Source of the DNA: JAKALX01 sp964508715
GTDB lineage: Bacteria; Chloroflexota; Dehalococcoidia; Tepidiformales; Tepidiformaceae
DNA: 64,000 bases
Reading direction: 5' to 3'
NCBI GenBank assembly: GCA_964508715.1
Contig: CAZDUX010000002.1
Span: 186,001 to 250,000, forward strand
Positions 38,088 to 47,058 of this stretch are shown here, piece by piece. The notes under the pieces were generated by a model, which made no database searches, was not told where the DNA came from, and worked only from the letters and a program-made list of their open reading frames with translations. Position numbers and translations under genes: made by a program. The number at the start of each line of letters is the position of its first letter. Positions within the stretch are counted from its first letter, which is position 1.

Positions 38088-40253
38088 GTGGGCGCCAGCA
38101 GGAGATGGACGAGCGTGCCGGCACTCGTTCTGGCTCTCGCCGGGGCCATCTTGCTGCTCGTGGCGGTAGCGCCACCGGGCGCACAGGCCGGAGCGGTCCT
38201 CCAGAATGGTGGGTTCGAGTCGTGGGGCCCCAGCGGACCGGCCTCGTGGTTAGTCCAGAAAGGGTCGGTCTCGCAGCAAACCGGGCATGTGGTGAGCGGG
38301 AGCGCGGCACGGCTCTCGGCGGGAAGCATCCTGTTTCAGCGGCTCGATGCGATGCCGGGAGCAACCTACACAGCGTCGATCATGGCATCGGGAACTGAAA
38401 CGAGCGGGAGCCTGAGTCTCCGGTTTCGGGACGATATGGGCGCCTACCTGGGTTCAGCATCCGTGGTGCCGCTCATGCTCGGCAGCGATTTCTCGATCAC
38501 GACGCTGGGTGCACGCGCGCCAGACACCGCCGTCTCCATTGAGTTCACCATAAGCGTCTCCGGCATGGGCAGCGTTGACCTGGATAACGCCATGCTCGAA
38601 GAGTCCGCGCCACCGACGCCGACAGCTACACCGACGTCCATATCGACGCCGACCGAAACACCAACGCCAACCCGGACCACCAGTCCCACGAATAGCGTCA
38701 CGGCCACGGCGGCTCCACCCACGCCGGCGAATGAGAGCACGAAGACCGGAACGCCAACGAAGGCCCCGACACCAACGAAGACTCCGAAGCCGCCAACGCC
38801 GACGAAGACTCCCGGGCCAAGCCAGAGTCCGCCTGCCACCAGTACACCAAAGCCCCCGAAACTCGCGACTCCGACGCCCACACCACACGTGCCGACGAGC
38901 ACGTTCGGCGGGCTGATAGTGAACGGCGACTTCGAGGACACCGATGAGGACCACCCGTGGGGATGGTCAAAGTTCGGTGGGAGCATGGGGATGACGGCTG
39001 AGGCGTACCACGGAAACTGGGCAGGGACGCTGGACTCGGACACGACGTCAACGAAGTGGTTGTACCAGGTGGCGGAGGTCGAGGCTGGCACCTGGTATTC
39101 GGCGACGGGTATGGCGCGGGCCAACGGCGGAGAAGCGTGGCTCCGTTTGAGCTGGTACACGAGCAATGACGGAAGCGGGAGTGCCCTCGATTCGAGTGAC
39201 AGCGATGTGGCTGCCAGCGGCGACTGGACACTACTCGGCACTGGCGCGGTTCAGGCTCCAGAAGGCGCGGCGTCGGTACGGCTACGGTTGATGTTGCGTC
39301 CGACCGCTGGGAACTCCCGGGCAACTTTCGATGACGTGATGTTGGTCGAGGCGGACGCGCCGCCGGCGACACCAACACCGACACAACGCCCGGCAGGTAG
39401 CTCGTCGGGTTCCAACGAGACGCCCGCCATACGGACCGCGACACCGCGCACACCGACGCCGCCGCGTTCCACACAAGGACCGGTACCGGATACGGCGGCA
39501 CCGGGAGGTGGTAGCACGGCACCAGCGAGCGGTGCATCGAGCCTGCGGCTCTCGGAACTGCTCGCTGACCCGGAGGAGACAGGAAATGACGCCGCCTGGG
39601 AGTGGGTCGAAATCGTCAATATCGGTACCGAGGCCGTCGATACGGCGGGCTGGCAGCTTGGAGACGCCAAAGGGCTCGATGTTCTCCCATCGGCGATGCT
39701 CCCGGCGGGCGCATATGCTGTGGTCGCAGCGAAGTCGGCAAACGTGGTGGCACCGGTTGTGCTGCGTGTGTCGGACGGGACAATCGGTGGGGGGCTGAAC
39801 AATGGTGGCGATCGCCTGCGGCTGATTGCTCCGGATGGGAACGAGGCAGATACGATGTCGTATGGAGACGACGTATCGGTATTCGAACCTTCGCCGAAAG
39901 CGGCAGGTGCGGGGAAAACGCTCGGAGTGAAGGATCCTCGAAGTGAGGCCACGGCCGAAAACTGGGCCGAAACCGAGCATCCGACACCGGGCGAGCCGAA
40001 CGTCTTCCCGGGGGTAGCCGCGAACGAACGCCGTGGTGAGAGGAGCGGGGCGGCGGTACGCACCGGAGAGGAATCGGCCACGGAAGGATTGACACGATCG
40101 AATGCTGCCGCCGGCGAGCCGGGTAGCGAAGGCTGGAGTACGCTCGAAGCCGGAGCCGGTTCAGCAGTCGTGGTACTCGCGGCAGGGGTGATTGGCTACT
40201 CGCAGCGGCGGCGGCTCAGGGAGTTGGCCGCGAGGAGAGCACGTGGCGGTTGA
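38088..40253 (+). CDS. Large secreted protein with two CBM-like domains and a lamin-tail domain
   Basis: A 721-residue exported protein. It has a signal peptide (1-35), then a jelly-roll domain (about 36-170, VLQNGGFESWGPSG). A Thr/Pro linker with many TPTPT and KTPTP repeats (about 175-270) precedes a second jelly-roll domain (LIVNGDFEDTDEDHPWGW). A second linker leads to a lamin-tail domain (LRLSELLADPEETGNDAAWEWVEIVNIGTEAVDTAGWQL), and a C-terminal membrane helix with basic tail (QRRRLRELAARRAR) follows. It should be displayed outside the cell and may bind glycans. There is no LPxTG before the final helix. GTG start at 38088 with GGAGG upstream. Confidence 0.85.
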   Translation: MGASRRWTSVPALVLALAGAILLLVAVAPPGAQAGAVLQNGGFESWGPSGPASWLVQKGSVSQQTGHVVSGSAARLSAGSILFQRLDAMPGATYTASIMASGTETSGSLSLRFRDDMGAYLGSASVVPLMLGSDFSITTLGARAPDTAVSIEFTISVSGMGSVDLDNAMLEESAPPTPTATPTSISTPTETPTPTRTTSPTNSVTATAAPPTPANESTKTGTPTKAPTPTKTPKPPTPTKTPGPSQSPPATSTPKPPKLATPTPTPHVPTSTFGGLIVNGDFEDTDEDHPWGWSKFGGSMGMTAEAYHGNWAGTLDSDTTSTKWLYQVAEVEAGTWYSATGMARANGGEAWLRLSWYTSNDGSGSALDSSDSDVAASGDWTLLGTGAVQAPEGAASVRLRLMLRPTAGNSRATFDDVMLVEADAPPATPTPTQRPAGSSSGSNETPAIRTATPRTPTPPRSTQGPVPDTAAPGGGSTAPASGASSLRLSELLADPEETGNDAAWEWVEIVNIGTEAVDTAGWQLGDAKGLDVLPSAMLPAGAYAVVAAKSANVVAPVVLRVSDGTIGGGLNNGGDRLRLIAPDGNEADTMSYGDDVSVFEPSPKAAGAGKTLGVKDPRSEATAENWAETEHPTPGEPNVFPGVAANERRGERSGAAVRTGEESATEGLTRSNAAAGEPGSEGWSTLEAGAGSAVVVLAAGVIGYSQRRRLRELAARRARGG

Positions 40254-41046
40254 ACGGCTGCAGAAGATCCTGTCGAACGCGGGCCTGGTGTCGCGGCGTG
40301 TCGCAGAAGAGCTCATTCTCGCCGGCCGGGTGGCAGTGAATGGTGAGGTGAAGGACACACTGGGAGCGCGGGCGGATCCCGAGATCGACGAGATTACAGT
40401 CGACGGGGTACCGGTCATCCGCACTCGCTACCGGTACTTCGCCCTGAACAAGCCCGTTGGCATCATCACGACGGCGCGGGACGAGCAACAACGGGAGACG
40501 GTGCTCGACATGGTGCCGATCGGGGACGTCCAGTTACATCCCGTGGGACGGCTGGACCGGGAGAGCGAAGGGCTCATCCTGCTGACAAATGACGGCCACC
40601 TGACAGATCTCCTCACACATCCGAAGTACGAAATCGAGAAGGAGTATCTCGTCGGCATCGATTCGATGCCGCCCGAACGCGACCTGCAACGGCTCGTACG
40701 CGGAGTCGAAAGCGATGGCGAGCGGCTACGGGCGGCGAGTGTCCGGCAGGCAGCGGCGCCGGAGCCGGGCATGGGAGAAGAGCCGCTCGAGGCGGGCGCA
40801 TGGCTGGTGATTGCCCTGCGCGAGGGAAAGAACCGCGAGATCAGGCGGATGATGGATGTACTTGGACGAAAGGTGACGGTGTTGCGGCGCATTCGGCTTG
40901 GGCCGCTACACCTGGGGGCGATGGGCTCGGGAGTATTTCGCGAGCTGACCGAGGAGGAGGTCGCACGGCTGTACGCGGCCGGGAAGCATGCCGAGGCGCG
41001 AGAGGCGGGACAGGAGCCAGGTGGCAGCCAGGCCCGGATCCAATAG
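40243..41046 (+). CDS. rluB: 23S rRNA pseudouridine synthase, RluB/RsuA family
   Basis: A 267-residue enzyme: an S4 RNA-binding domain (VERLQKILSNAGLVSRRVAEELILAGRVAVNG) and a catalytic domain with Asp in GRLDRESEGLILLTNDG and the ending GKNREIRRMMDVLGRKVTVLRRIRLGPL. It converts a uridine of large-subunit rRNA to pseudouridine. GTG at 40243 with GAGGAG was chosen; it overlaps the preceding gene by 11 bases. It is the first gene of the rluB-cmk-plsC-ispH-DUF512 operon. Confidence 0.92.
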   Translation: MAVERLQKILSNAGLVSRRVAEELILAGRVAVNGEVKDTLGARADPEIDEITVDGVPVIRTRYRYFALNKPVGIITTARDEQQRETVLDMVPIGDVQLHPVGRLDRESEGLILLTNDGHLTDLLTHPKYEIEKEYLVGIDSMPPERDLQRLVRGVESDGERLRAASVRQAAAPEPGMGEEPLEAGAWLVIALREGKNREIRRMMDVLGRKVTVLRRIRLGPLHLGAMGSGVFRELTEEEVARLYAAGKHAEAREAGQEPGGSQARIQ

Positions 41047-41068
41047 GATGGCGCGTCGGGAAGTCGGT

Positions 41069-41719
41069 ATGAAGAGCAAGCTACATCCAGATCCGATCGC
41101 TATCGACGGGCCAGCAGCTTCGGGAAAGTCATCGCTGGGGCGGGCGATCGCAAGGCGGCTGGGTTATCACTTCCTCGATACCGGGCTGATGTACCGCGCA
41201 GTCGCATTCGCCGCGATGCGCCGGTCCGTGCCGGCGACCAACGAGGCGTGTGAACCGTTCGTTGCTGGACTCGACCTCCAACTCGGTAACGAGATGGAGA
41301 CGCGGGTGTACCTGGGCGAAGAAGACGTGACACCACTACTGCACAACCCGGAGATTGAATCGCAGGTGAGTGCGTACGCACAGCTCAGCGCTGTTCGAGA
41401 GAGGATGCGGGAGATGCAACGGGCGTTCGCGGACCGGGGGAGGGCCGTGCTTGCCGGGCGCGACATCGGGGAGGTCGTGCTCCCGCACGCACCGGTCAAG
41501 TTCTACCTGGAGGCGGATGAGGCGGCACGTGCACGCCGTCGAAATGCCGAGCGCGGCATCGCCCAGGCGGATGCGGCACGGGAATCGCACGTGCAACTTT
41601 CGCGACGGGATCGGGCGGACCAGGGGCAGACGTTCCTGCCGCCAGACGCGATCGTCATCGACACGACCGATATGACGCTCGCAGAGGTGATCGCGGCGGC
41701 GATGGAGCGATTGGAATGA
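41069..41719 (+). CDS. cmk: Cytidylate kinase
   Basis: A 216-residue nucleoside monophosphate kinase. P-loop IAIDGPAASGKSSLGRAIA, FLDTGLMYRAVA, GRDIGEVVLPHAPVKFYLEA and the lid RRNAERG are typical. It phosphorylates CMP and dCMP. ATG at 41069 gives the usual short leader before the P-loop; ATG 41048, just after the rluB stop, is the alternative. The stop overlaps the plsC start (ATGA). Confidence 0.93.
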   Translation: MKSKLHPDPIAIDGPAASGKSSLGRAIARRLGYHFLDTGLMYRAVAFAAMRRSVPATNEACEPFVAGLDLQLGNEMETRVYLGEEDVTPLLHNPEIESQVSAYAQLSAVRERMREMQRAFADRGRAVLAGRDIGEVVLPHAPVKFYLEADEAARARRRNAERGIAQADAARESHVQLSRRDRADQGQTFLPPDAIVIDTTDMTLAEVIAAAMERLE

Positions 41720-42438
41720 GGGAGCGGCTGCGAGGGCTGAAACCGGGCTGGAACACGTTCGTCCCACCGTTTTACTGGACGGCAGTGACGGCGCTGCGAG
41801 GGGCGCTCTGGCTCATTGGGCGGTGGACGGTGACCGGCCGCGAACACGTACCGCCGGAGGGGGCGTTCATGGTGGTGTCGAATCACCTGAGTAATGCCGA
41901 CCCGCCGATCCTTTCAGCGGGGATCGCGAAGCGGCGGATCCGGTTCATGGCAAAGGTAGAGCTCTTCAAGTACCCGTTTGGGGCAGCAATCCGGCTCTAC
42001 GGTGCATTCCCGGTGCGGCGGTTCGATGCCGACGTTGCGGCACTCATGGCCGCCGAACGGATCCTGCGGCACGGCGAGGTGCTCGGGATGTTCCCGGAGG
42101 GACACCGCAGCCGGACGGGGTATGTGGGCAAACCCCACCCGGGGACAGCGCTCATCGCGCTACGGTCGGGTGCGACGGTGCTCCCGTGCGCAATGATCGG
42201 GACAGAGCAGCTTCGGAAGCCGCTTAATCTCCTGAAGCGGCCGCGTATCACCATCCACATCGGCGAGCCAATGGTGGTGGAGAAGGTGAAGCGGCCGACA
42301 GAAGAACAGGTGAGCGCCCTGACCGAGCGCATCTTCGACGAGATCACGGCGCTCTTACCGGCGAAATACCTCGCCGCCTATACTGGTTCGGAAGGGGCAG
42401 CCGATTCGAACCATGGTGCAGATAATCCGGGCCAATGA
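41716..42438 (+). CDS. plsC: 1-acyl-sn-glycerol-3-phosphate acyltransferase
   Basis: A 240-residue membrane-associated enzyme with the acyltransferase motifs NHLSNAD (NHx4D), VRRFD and FPEGHRSRTG, and a hydrophobic N-terminal stretch. It makes phosphatidic acid from lysophosphatidic acid in membrane lipid synthesis. It overlaps cmk by 4 bases and ispH by 26 bases. Confidence 0.92.
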   Translation: MRERLRGLKPGWNTFVPPFYWTAVTALRGALWLIGRWTVTGREHVPPEGAFMVVSNHLSNADPPILSAGIAKRRIRFMAKVELFKYPFGAAIRLYGAFPVRRFDADVAALMAAERILRHGEVLGMFPEGHRSRTGYVGKPHPGTALIALRSGATVLPCAMIGTEQLRKPLNLLKRPRITIHIGEPMVVEKVKRPTEEQVSALTERIFDEITALLPAKYLAAYTGSEGAADSNHGADNPGQ

Positions 42439-43342
42439 GATGGGCTTCTGCATGGGCGTCCGACGCGCCGTGCAGATTATGGAAAGTGAAGCCACGCCGC
42501 GATCGCCGGTGTTTAGCGTGGGCGAGATCGTCCACAACCCTCATGTCGTTCGTGGACTCGAACGGGGCGGGGTACAGCAACTCCCCGGGCCAGACGATAT
42601 CGAGGGGGATGTTGGAGCCGCCACCGCGGAGCGGGTGCAGGAAGGGCGGGTAGCGATCACCGCACATGGCGTGGGGGAGCGCGTACTGCGCCAACTCGAA
42701 GGAGCCGGGCTGGAGATCATCGATACCACCTGCCCGATCGTGACGCGGGCGCAACGCTACGGGCAGAAGTTCGTTCGCGATGGCTGGCACGTGGTGGTGT
42801 TCGGCGACCCCGGGCACAAGGAAGTCCGCGGCATCGTTGGGTGGGCAACGGACAAGACCGGGATCCCGCACGCGACGATTGTCGAAAGCGCCGAGTATGA
42901 CCGGCTGAAAGAGGTGGTTGAGAACTTCCCGGGGGGCTTTCCGAACAAGATTGGGGTGATGGTGCAGACCACGCACCGGGTGGAGGACTTCGCGAAGTTC
43001 GTCGCGAACCTGATGCTGCTCCAGCGCGACAACAACTTCGAAATGCACATCGTGAACACGCTCTGCCATGCGACGACCGGGCAACAGGAGGCAGCGGCGG
43101 CGCTGGCGGCAACGGTTGACTTGATGATCGTGGTGGGCGGCAAGAAGAGTGCAAATACGCGTCACCTGCGAGAGACGTGCGAAGAGCAGGGGACGCGGGC
43201 ATACCACATCGAAGGGCCCGGTGAACTGCAGGCCGAGTGGTTCGCGGGCGCCGAACGGGTGGGTCTGACTGCGGGCACTTCGACACCGGATTACTCCATC
43301 GATGCGGTCGAGGCGCGGATACGCGAGCTCGTGGACGCGTGA
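42413..43342 (+). CDS. ispH: 4-hydroxy-3-methylbut-2-enyl diphosphate reductase (IspH/LytB)
   Basis: A 309-residue iron-sulfur enzyme for the last step of the MEP isoprenoid pathway. Three Cys ligands of the 4Fe-4S cluster are in MGFCMGVRRAV, DTTCPIVTR and NTLCHATTGQQ. The active-site Glu is expected in the segment after NTLCHAT; TAGTSTPDYSID is the conserved C-terminal loop. It overlaps plsC, and its stop overlaps the DUF512 start (GTGA). Confidence 0.96.
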   Translation: MVQIIRANEMGFCMGVRRAVQIMESEATPRSPVFSVGEIVHNPHVVRGLERGGVQQLPGPDDIEGDVGAATAERVQEGRVAITAHGVGERVLRQLEGAGLEIIDTTCPIVTRAQRYGQKFVRDGWHVVVFGDPGHKEVRGIVGWATDKTGIPHATIVESAEYDRLKEVVENFPGGFPNKIGVMVQTTHRVEDFAKFVANLMLLQRDNNFEMHIVNTLCHATTGQQEAAAALAATVDLMIVVGGKKSANTRHLRETCEEQGTRAYHIEGPGELQAEWFAGAERVGLTAGTSTPDYSIDAVEARIRELVDA

Positions 43343-44790
43343 GTGTGAGTACAACAGCCGCGGCAGGCGGGCGGCGGGCGGGCCATCTGCCGGCCGAGCG
43401 GCGCGAACCGGTCCCCGGGCTCATCTCGGCCGTACGACCGGGGTCGCTGGCCGGCCTCGCGGGGCTCGAACCGGGTGATTCGGTGGTTAGCATTGGCGGG
43501 CGGGTGATGCGCGACGTGGTCGACGTGCAGTTCTACGCGGCCGAGGCGGAGGTGGAAGTCCACATCCGCAAAGCGAACGGGCTGGACGAAGCGCTGGTAT
43601 TTGAGAAGGAAATTGACGAGGACCTCGGGCTGGAGTTCGAGCACGCAACATGGGATGAGGTAACGCTCTGCAATAACAACTGCTTCTTCTGCTTCCTGAA
43701 GGGGTTGCCAAAGGGAATGCGGAAGTCGCTGTACATGAAGGACGACGACTACCGGCTGAGCTTCCTGCACGGCAACTTCGTGACTCTCACGAACCTCACG
43801 GAAGAGGATTGGGAACGACTGGAGGAACAGCGGCTGGCGCCGCTCAATGTCTCTGTCCACGCAACGGAGCCGGGTCTCCGGCGGAAGATGCTGTCGAACC
43901 CGACAGCCCCGGACGTGATCGCACAGCTACAAAGGCTTGGCAGCCTGGGGCTCTGGGCCCACACGCAGATCGTGCTCTGCCCTGGAGTGAATGATGGCGA
44001 GCATCTCGACCGTTCAGTGCGAGACCTCTCGGCACTCTACCCAACGGTGCAGACGGTCTCCATCGTGCCTGTAGGTGCGAGTCCGAAACTGGAAAAGTGG
44101 TCGCGCGAACGTGACGGGATCGATCTACGGCGGCCAGATGCCGTGTATGCGCGCAAGATGGTGGCGCAGGTACGGCGGCTGCAACGTGAGAACCGCGGGA
44201 TGTATGGCGCAGCGATCGTGAACTGCAGCGACGAGTACTACGTCACGGCGGGCGAGCGTGTCCCCTCTGCGGAGAGCTACAACGGCTATCCACAGTACGA
44301 AAATGGCATCGGCATGGTACGAACGATGATCGAGGACTGGAAGCGGACGAAGCGGCGCATCGCCCGTCGAGGCGTAGGCAAGCTGGCGCTCGAGCGCGTG
44401 GTTATCGGGTCGGGCAGGCTGGCGGCGCCGCTCCTGGAGCCTATCGCGCGTGAGATGTCGGAGCTTACCGGTGCAGATGTGCGCGTGAAGGCTGTCACGA
44501 ACACGGTATTCGGGGAGCGTGTGAACGTGACGGGGCTGATCTGCGGTAAGGACTACGCGGAGCAACTCACTGCCGGGGATGCGGAGTGTTACATCCTGCC
44601 GCGGCCCAGCCTGGACTACTTCGGCGAGAAGTTCCTCGACAGCATGCGGATCGATGAGCTGGAAGAACGGCTGGGCAAGCCAGTATCGTTCGCGAGCCAG
44701 TGGAGCGAGGTCCTGGAAACGCTGGAGACCGGGCCGCGAGCACCCGTGCGAAACGATGTGACGAACGGGGCGTTCTGGAGCGAGGAGTAG
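43339..44790 (+). CDS. DUF512 radical-SAM-like iron-sulfur protein with PDZ domain
   Basis: A 483-residue protein with three parts. These are an N-terminal PDZ domain (GLISAVRPGSLAGLAGLEPGDSVVSIGG), a radical-SAM-like barrel with CNNNCFFCFLKGLPKGMR (CxxxCxxC), and a C-terminal DUF512 domain (VNVTGLICGKDYAEQL, PRPSLDYFGEKFLD). The family is common next to the GTPase gene der in Firmicutes and in this operon type in Chloroflexota; its reaction is unknown. GTG at 43339 overlaps the ispH stop by 4 bases. Confidence 0.9.
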   Translation: MSVSTTAAAGGRRAGHLPAERREPVPGLISAVRPGSLAGLAGLEPGDSVVSIGGRVMRDVVDVQFYAAEAEVEVHIRKANGLDEALVFEKEIDEDLGLEFEHATWDEVTLCNNNCFFCFLKGLPKGMRKSLYMKDDDYRLSFLHGNFVTLTNLTEEDWERLEEQRLAPLNVSVHATEPGLRRKMLSNPTAPDVIAQLQRLGSLGLWAHTQIVLCPGVNDGEHLDRSVRDLSALYPTVQTVSIVPVGASPKLEKWSRERDGIDLRRPDAVYARKMVAQVRRLQRENRGMYGAAIVNCSDEYYVTAGERVPSAESYNGYPQYENGIGMVRTMIEDWKRTKRRIARRGVGKLALERVVIGSGRLAAPLLEPIAREMSELTGADVRVKAVTNTVFGERVNVTGLICGKDYAEQLTAGDAECYILPRPSLDYFGEKFLDSMRIDELEERLGKPVSFASQWSEVLETLETGPRAPVRNDVTNGAFWSEE

Positions 44791-45062
44791 CACCCGCCTT
44801 CGGACCAGGACCAGGTGCTGGCCGGGGAACGGGCGTGGCGCGCAGGCGGTCCGGCAGTGATCGCCAGGTGCTCACGTCGGCCAGTGCGGCATGGTGAAGG
44901 GTTTACGCGTGATGGCCGGAGGGTCCGCCCTGCGTCCACAGCGTGAAGTGCACGCACGATGGTACATGCTGTACTCACGCCCCGGCCGTCGTGGGTAATC
45001 CTCGCCTTTCGGCGGCGGAACGTCCTGCCTACCGTGCGGTAAACGAAAACAGCGACTACTGG

Positions 45063-45077
45063 TAGAATCCTTCTATG
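45063..45077 (+). promoter_or_regulatory. Leaderless promoter of the 2Fe-2S ferredoxin gene
   Basis: TAGAAT at 45063-45068 lies 6 bases before the ATG at 45075 and there is no ribosome binding site, as in leaderless transcripts. The same TANNNT-N6/7-ATG pattern occurs at 46786, 48686, 55215 and 58266. Confidence 0.6.
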
Positions 45078-45386
45078 CCCCGGATTCGCGTGGAACCGAT
45101 TGGCATCGAAGTTGAAGGAGAATGCGGCGCGACCGTGCTGGATGCGGTAGCGGCGCATGGTTACTTCTGGCCGGTTGGCTGCGCGAAGAACGGTGAATGT
45201 ACGAACTGCGCCATGGAAGTGGTTTCGGGCGTTGGGCGGCTCAGCCGGATGGGGCGTTACGAGCGGCAGAACCTGATCCGGCAGCGCGGCCCACGATCGG
45301 TTGAGGACCCGAGGTTGCGGCTCGCCTGCCAGGCACGGATCGAAGGGGACGTCATCGTGTACAAACGTGGCGTGCTGCCAGAATAG
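45075..45386 (+). CDS. 2Fe-2S ferredoxin
   Basis: A 103-residue plant-type/adrenodoxin-like ferredoxin. The cluster ligands are Cys36, Cys42, Cys45 (CAKNGECTNC) and Cys85 (RLACQ), the standard CX5CX2C...C spacing. It carries single electrons in the cytosol; the partner is unknown. It is followed 31 bases later by a 7-Fe/8-Fe-type ferredoxin gene. There is no ribosome binding site; TAGAAT stands 6 bases before the ATG. Confidence 0.93.
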   Translation: MPRIRVEPIGIEVEGECGATVLDAVAAHGYFWPVGCAKNGECTNCAMEVVSGVGRLSRMGRYERQNLIRQRGPRSVEDPRLRLACQARIEGDVIVYKRGVLPE

Positions 45387-45417
45387 CAATAACGGGAAGG
45401 GGACCCAGGGGAAGAAC

Positions 45418-45657
45418 ATGGCTTATGTAATTGCGGAACCATGCATCGGAGTGAAGGACGCCTCATGTGTCGAGGTATGTCCGATCGACTGTATCCACAC
45501 AACCGATGACTCCCCGCAGTACTTCATCAACCCGGATCAGTGCATCGACTGCGCAGCGTGCGAGATGGCCTGCCCCGTAAGCGCGATTTCGCACGAGGAC
45601 GATGTCAAGCCAGAGTGGAAGAAGTACATTCAAATCAACGCTGACTTCTATAGCTAG
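45418..45657 (+). CDS. 7Fe/8Fe bacterial-type ferredoxin (FdxA-like)
   Basis: A 79-residue ferredoxin: MAYVIAEPCIGVKDASCVEVCPIDCI then CIDCAACEMACPVSAI. Cys9, 17, 21, 25 and 42, 45, 48, 52 are the ligands. The CX7CX3CP start is the pattern of 7-Fe (3Fe-4S plus 4Fe-4S) ferredoxins of Thermus and Actinobacteria. AGGGGAAG precedes the ATG. It probably shares a transcript with the 2Fe-2S ferredoxin gene. Confidence 0.93.
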   Translation: MAYVIAEPCIGVKDASCVEVCPIDCIHTTDDSPQYFINPDQCIDCAACEMACPVSAISHEDDVKPEWKKYIQINADFYS

Positions 45658-45681
45658 TCCGGGTATGGACTGGAGGGATTC

Positions 45682-46617
45682 TTGGAACTCGCACAACTCG
45701 ACGCTTTCATCCAGGTGGCGCATCACCGTTCGTTCAGCCGTGCGGCGGAGGCACTGTTCCTGACGCAGCCATCGGTGACAGCACGTATCCAGTCACTCGA
45801 GCGCGAGCTCGGTGAGCGGCTGTTCGAACGGACGGGCCGGAGCGTGACGCTTACGGACGCTGGCCACGCGTTCATGCCGCACGCGCAGCGAGCACTTACG
45901 GCCGTGCAGGAAGGGACCGACGCGATCGAGGCAGTGCGCCACGGCGATGTCGGGAGTATTCGAATCGGCGCGAGTTCGAGTATTGCGACCTACGTACTGC
46001 CGGCAATCCTCAAGCAGTTCCGGCAGACACGGCCGCGCGTGCACGTCCACCTGACGACCGGGAATACCGAGGAGATCATCGAGAAGCTGCTTGCAGGCGA
46101 AGTCCACGTAGTGATTGCACGCCTGGCACAGCATCCTGAAATCGAATCGCTGCACCTCTATAACGACGACCTCACGCTGGTAGTTTCGCCGTCGCACCCA
46201 TTCGCACAGAAGGGGCGGGTGACGATCGCTGAGGCGGGACGCGAGCCGTTCCTGTTCTTCGAGCGCACGTCGAGCTACCACAGCCTCGTCTACAGCATGT
46301 TCCTGCGAGTCGGCGTGGTGCCGGAGTCGGTGATGGAGCTGGACTCGATGGAGACGACGAAGCACATGGTGGAGGCGAACCTGGGGATCGCGATCCTGCC
46401 GGTGATCTCGGTGGCGAAAGATATCGAAGACGGGACGCTGCGGAAGGTGGAGATCCGCGACATGGAGCAGCCGGCGCAACGCGAGGTGGGCGTGCACATC
46501 CTGCGGAACCGGGCGATCAACCCGCCGATTCGCGACCTGCTCAAGCTGCTCACCACCGAATACGGCGTGGCGAACATCTTCGAAGGCAAGCACATCGCCG
46601 GGGCGGTGGCGGGGTAG
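45682..46617 (+). CDS. LysR-type transcriptional regulator
   Basis: A 311-residue regulator. The N-terminal winged HTH is LDAFIQVAHHRSFSRAAEALFLTQPSVTARIQSLERELGERLFERTGRSVTLTDAG. The effector domain from residue ~90 starts GSIRIGASSSIATYVLPAILKQFRQTRP, of the CysB/CbbR-like type. The ligand is unknown. TTG at 45682 has GGAGG 5 bases upstream. It lies 24 bases after the ferredoxin gene and may be co-transcribed. Confidence 0.93.
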   Translation: MELAQLDAFIQVAHHRSFSRAAEALFLTQPSVTARIQSLERELGERLFERTGRSVTLTDAGHAFMPHAQRALTAVQEGTDAIEAVRHGDVGSIRIGASSSIATYVLPAILKQFRQTRPRVHVHLTTGNTEEIIEKLLAGEVHVVIARLAQHPEIESLHLYNDDLTLVVSPSHPFAQKGRVTIAEAGREPFLFFERTSSYHSLVYSMFLRVGVVPESVMELDSMETTKHMVEANLGIAILPVISVAKDIEDGTLRKVEIRDMEQPAQREVGVHILRNRAINPPIRDLLKLLTTEYGVANIFEGKHIAGAVAG

Positions 46618-46785
46618 AACGCACTCGACCTGGACCCCGCGCGATCGTCCCGCTGGATGATGAACTAACAAGATCAAGCCAGGAACGATTGCTCCTCGTG
46701 CATAGGTCCAATGCGGCCTCACATCTCCAAATGATCATTGGCCTATACGCGGCTAAATCGGCAGGCTCCTAGCTCCGGCACGCGC

Positions 46786-46800
46786 TATCCTTACTCGATG
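46786..46800 (+). promoter_or_regulatory. Leaderless promoter of hisE
   Basis: TATCCT at 46786-46791 lies 6 bases before the ATG at 46798, with no ribosome binding site. This supports that ATG as the start of hisE. Confidence 0.55.
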
Positions 46801-47058
46801 ACGTTCGAGGAGATGGTGGCGCTGGCGCGGGAGCGGAAGCGCGAGATGCCGGCCGGCAAGGGGACAACGGCGCTGTTCGAGGCGGGAACGCACGCCATCG
46901 GGAAGAAGCTCGTGGAGGAGGCGGCGGAGAGCTGGATGGCGGCGCGGTACGAGAGCGACGACGAGCTAGCGCTGGAGCTCTCACAAGTCCTCTATTATGT
47001 CGCGTGCATGATGGCCGAGCGCGGAATTGCGATCGACGAGGTCTACGAGCGGCTATGA
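46798..47058 (+). CDS. hisE: Phosphoribosyl-ATP pyrophosphatase
   Basis: An 86-residue MazG-fold enzyme: MTFEEMVALARERKREMPAGKGTTALFEAGTHAIGKKLVEEAAESWMAARYESDDELALELSQVLYYVACMM contains the EExxE...ExxD metal site. It removes pyrophosphate from PR-ATP in the second step of histidine synthesis. The frame is open 20 codons upstream, but the TANNNT box directly before ATG 46798 favours this start. It overlaps hisG by 4 bases. Confidence 0.9.
   Translation: MTFEEMVALARERKREMPAGKGTTALFEAGTHAIGKKLVEEAAESWMAARYESDDELALELSQVLYYVACMMAERGIAIDEVYERL

Noticed and set aside
38088..40253. The large surface protein as a second sortase substrate
   Set aside because: There is no LPxTG-like motif before the C-terminal helix; it looks anchored only by the membrane segment.
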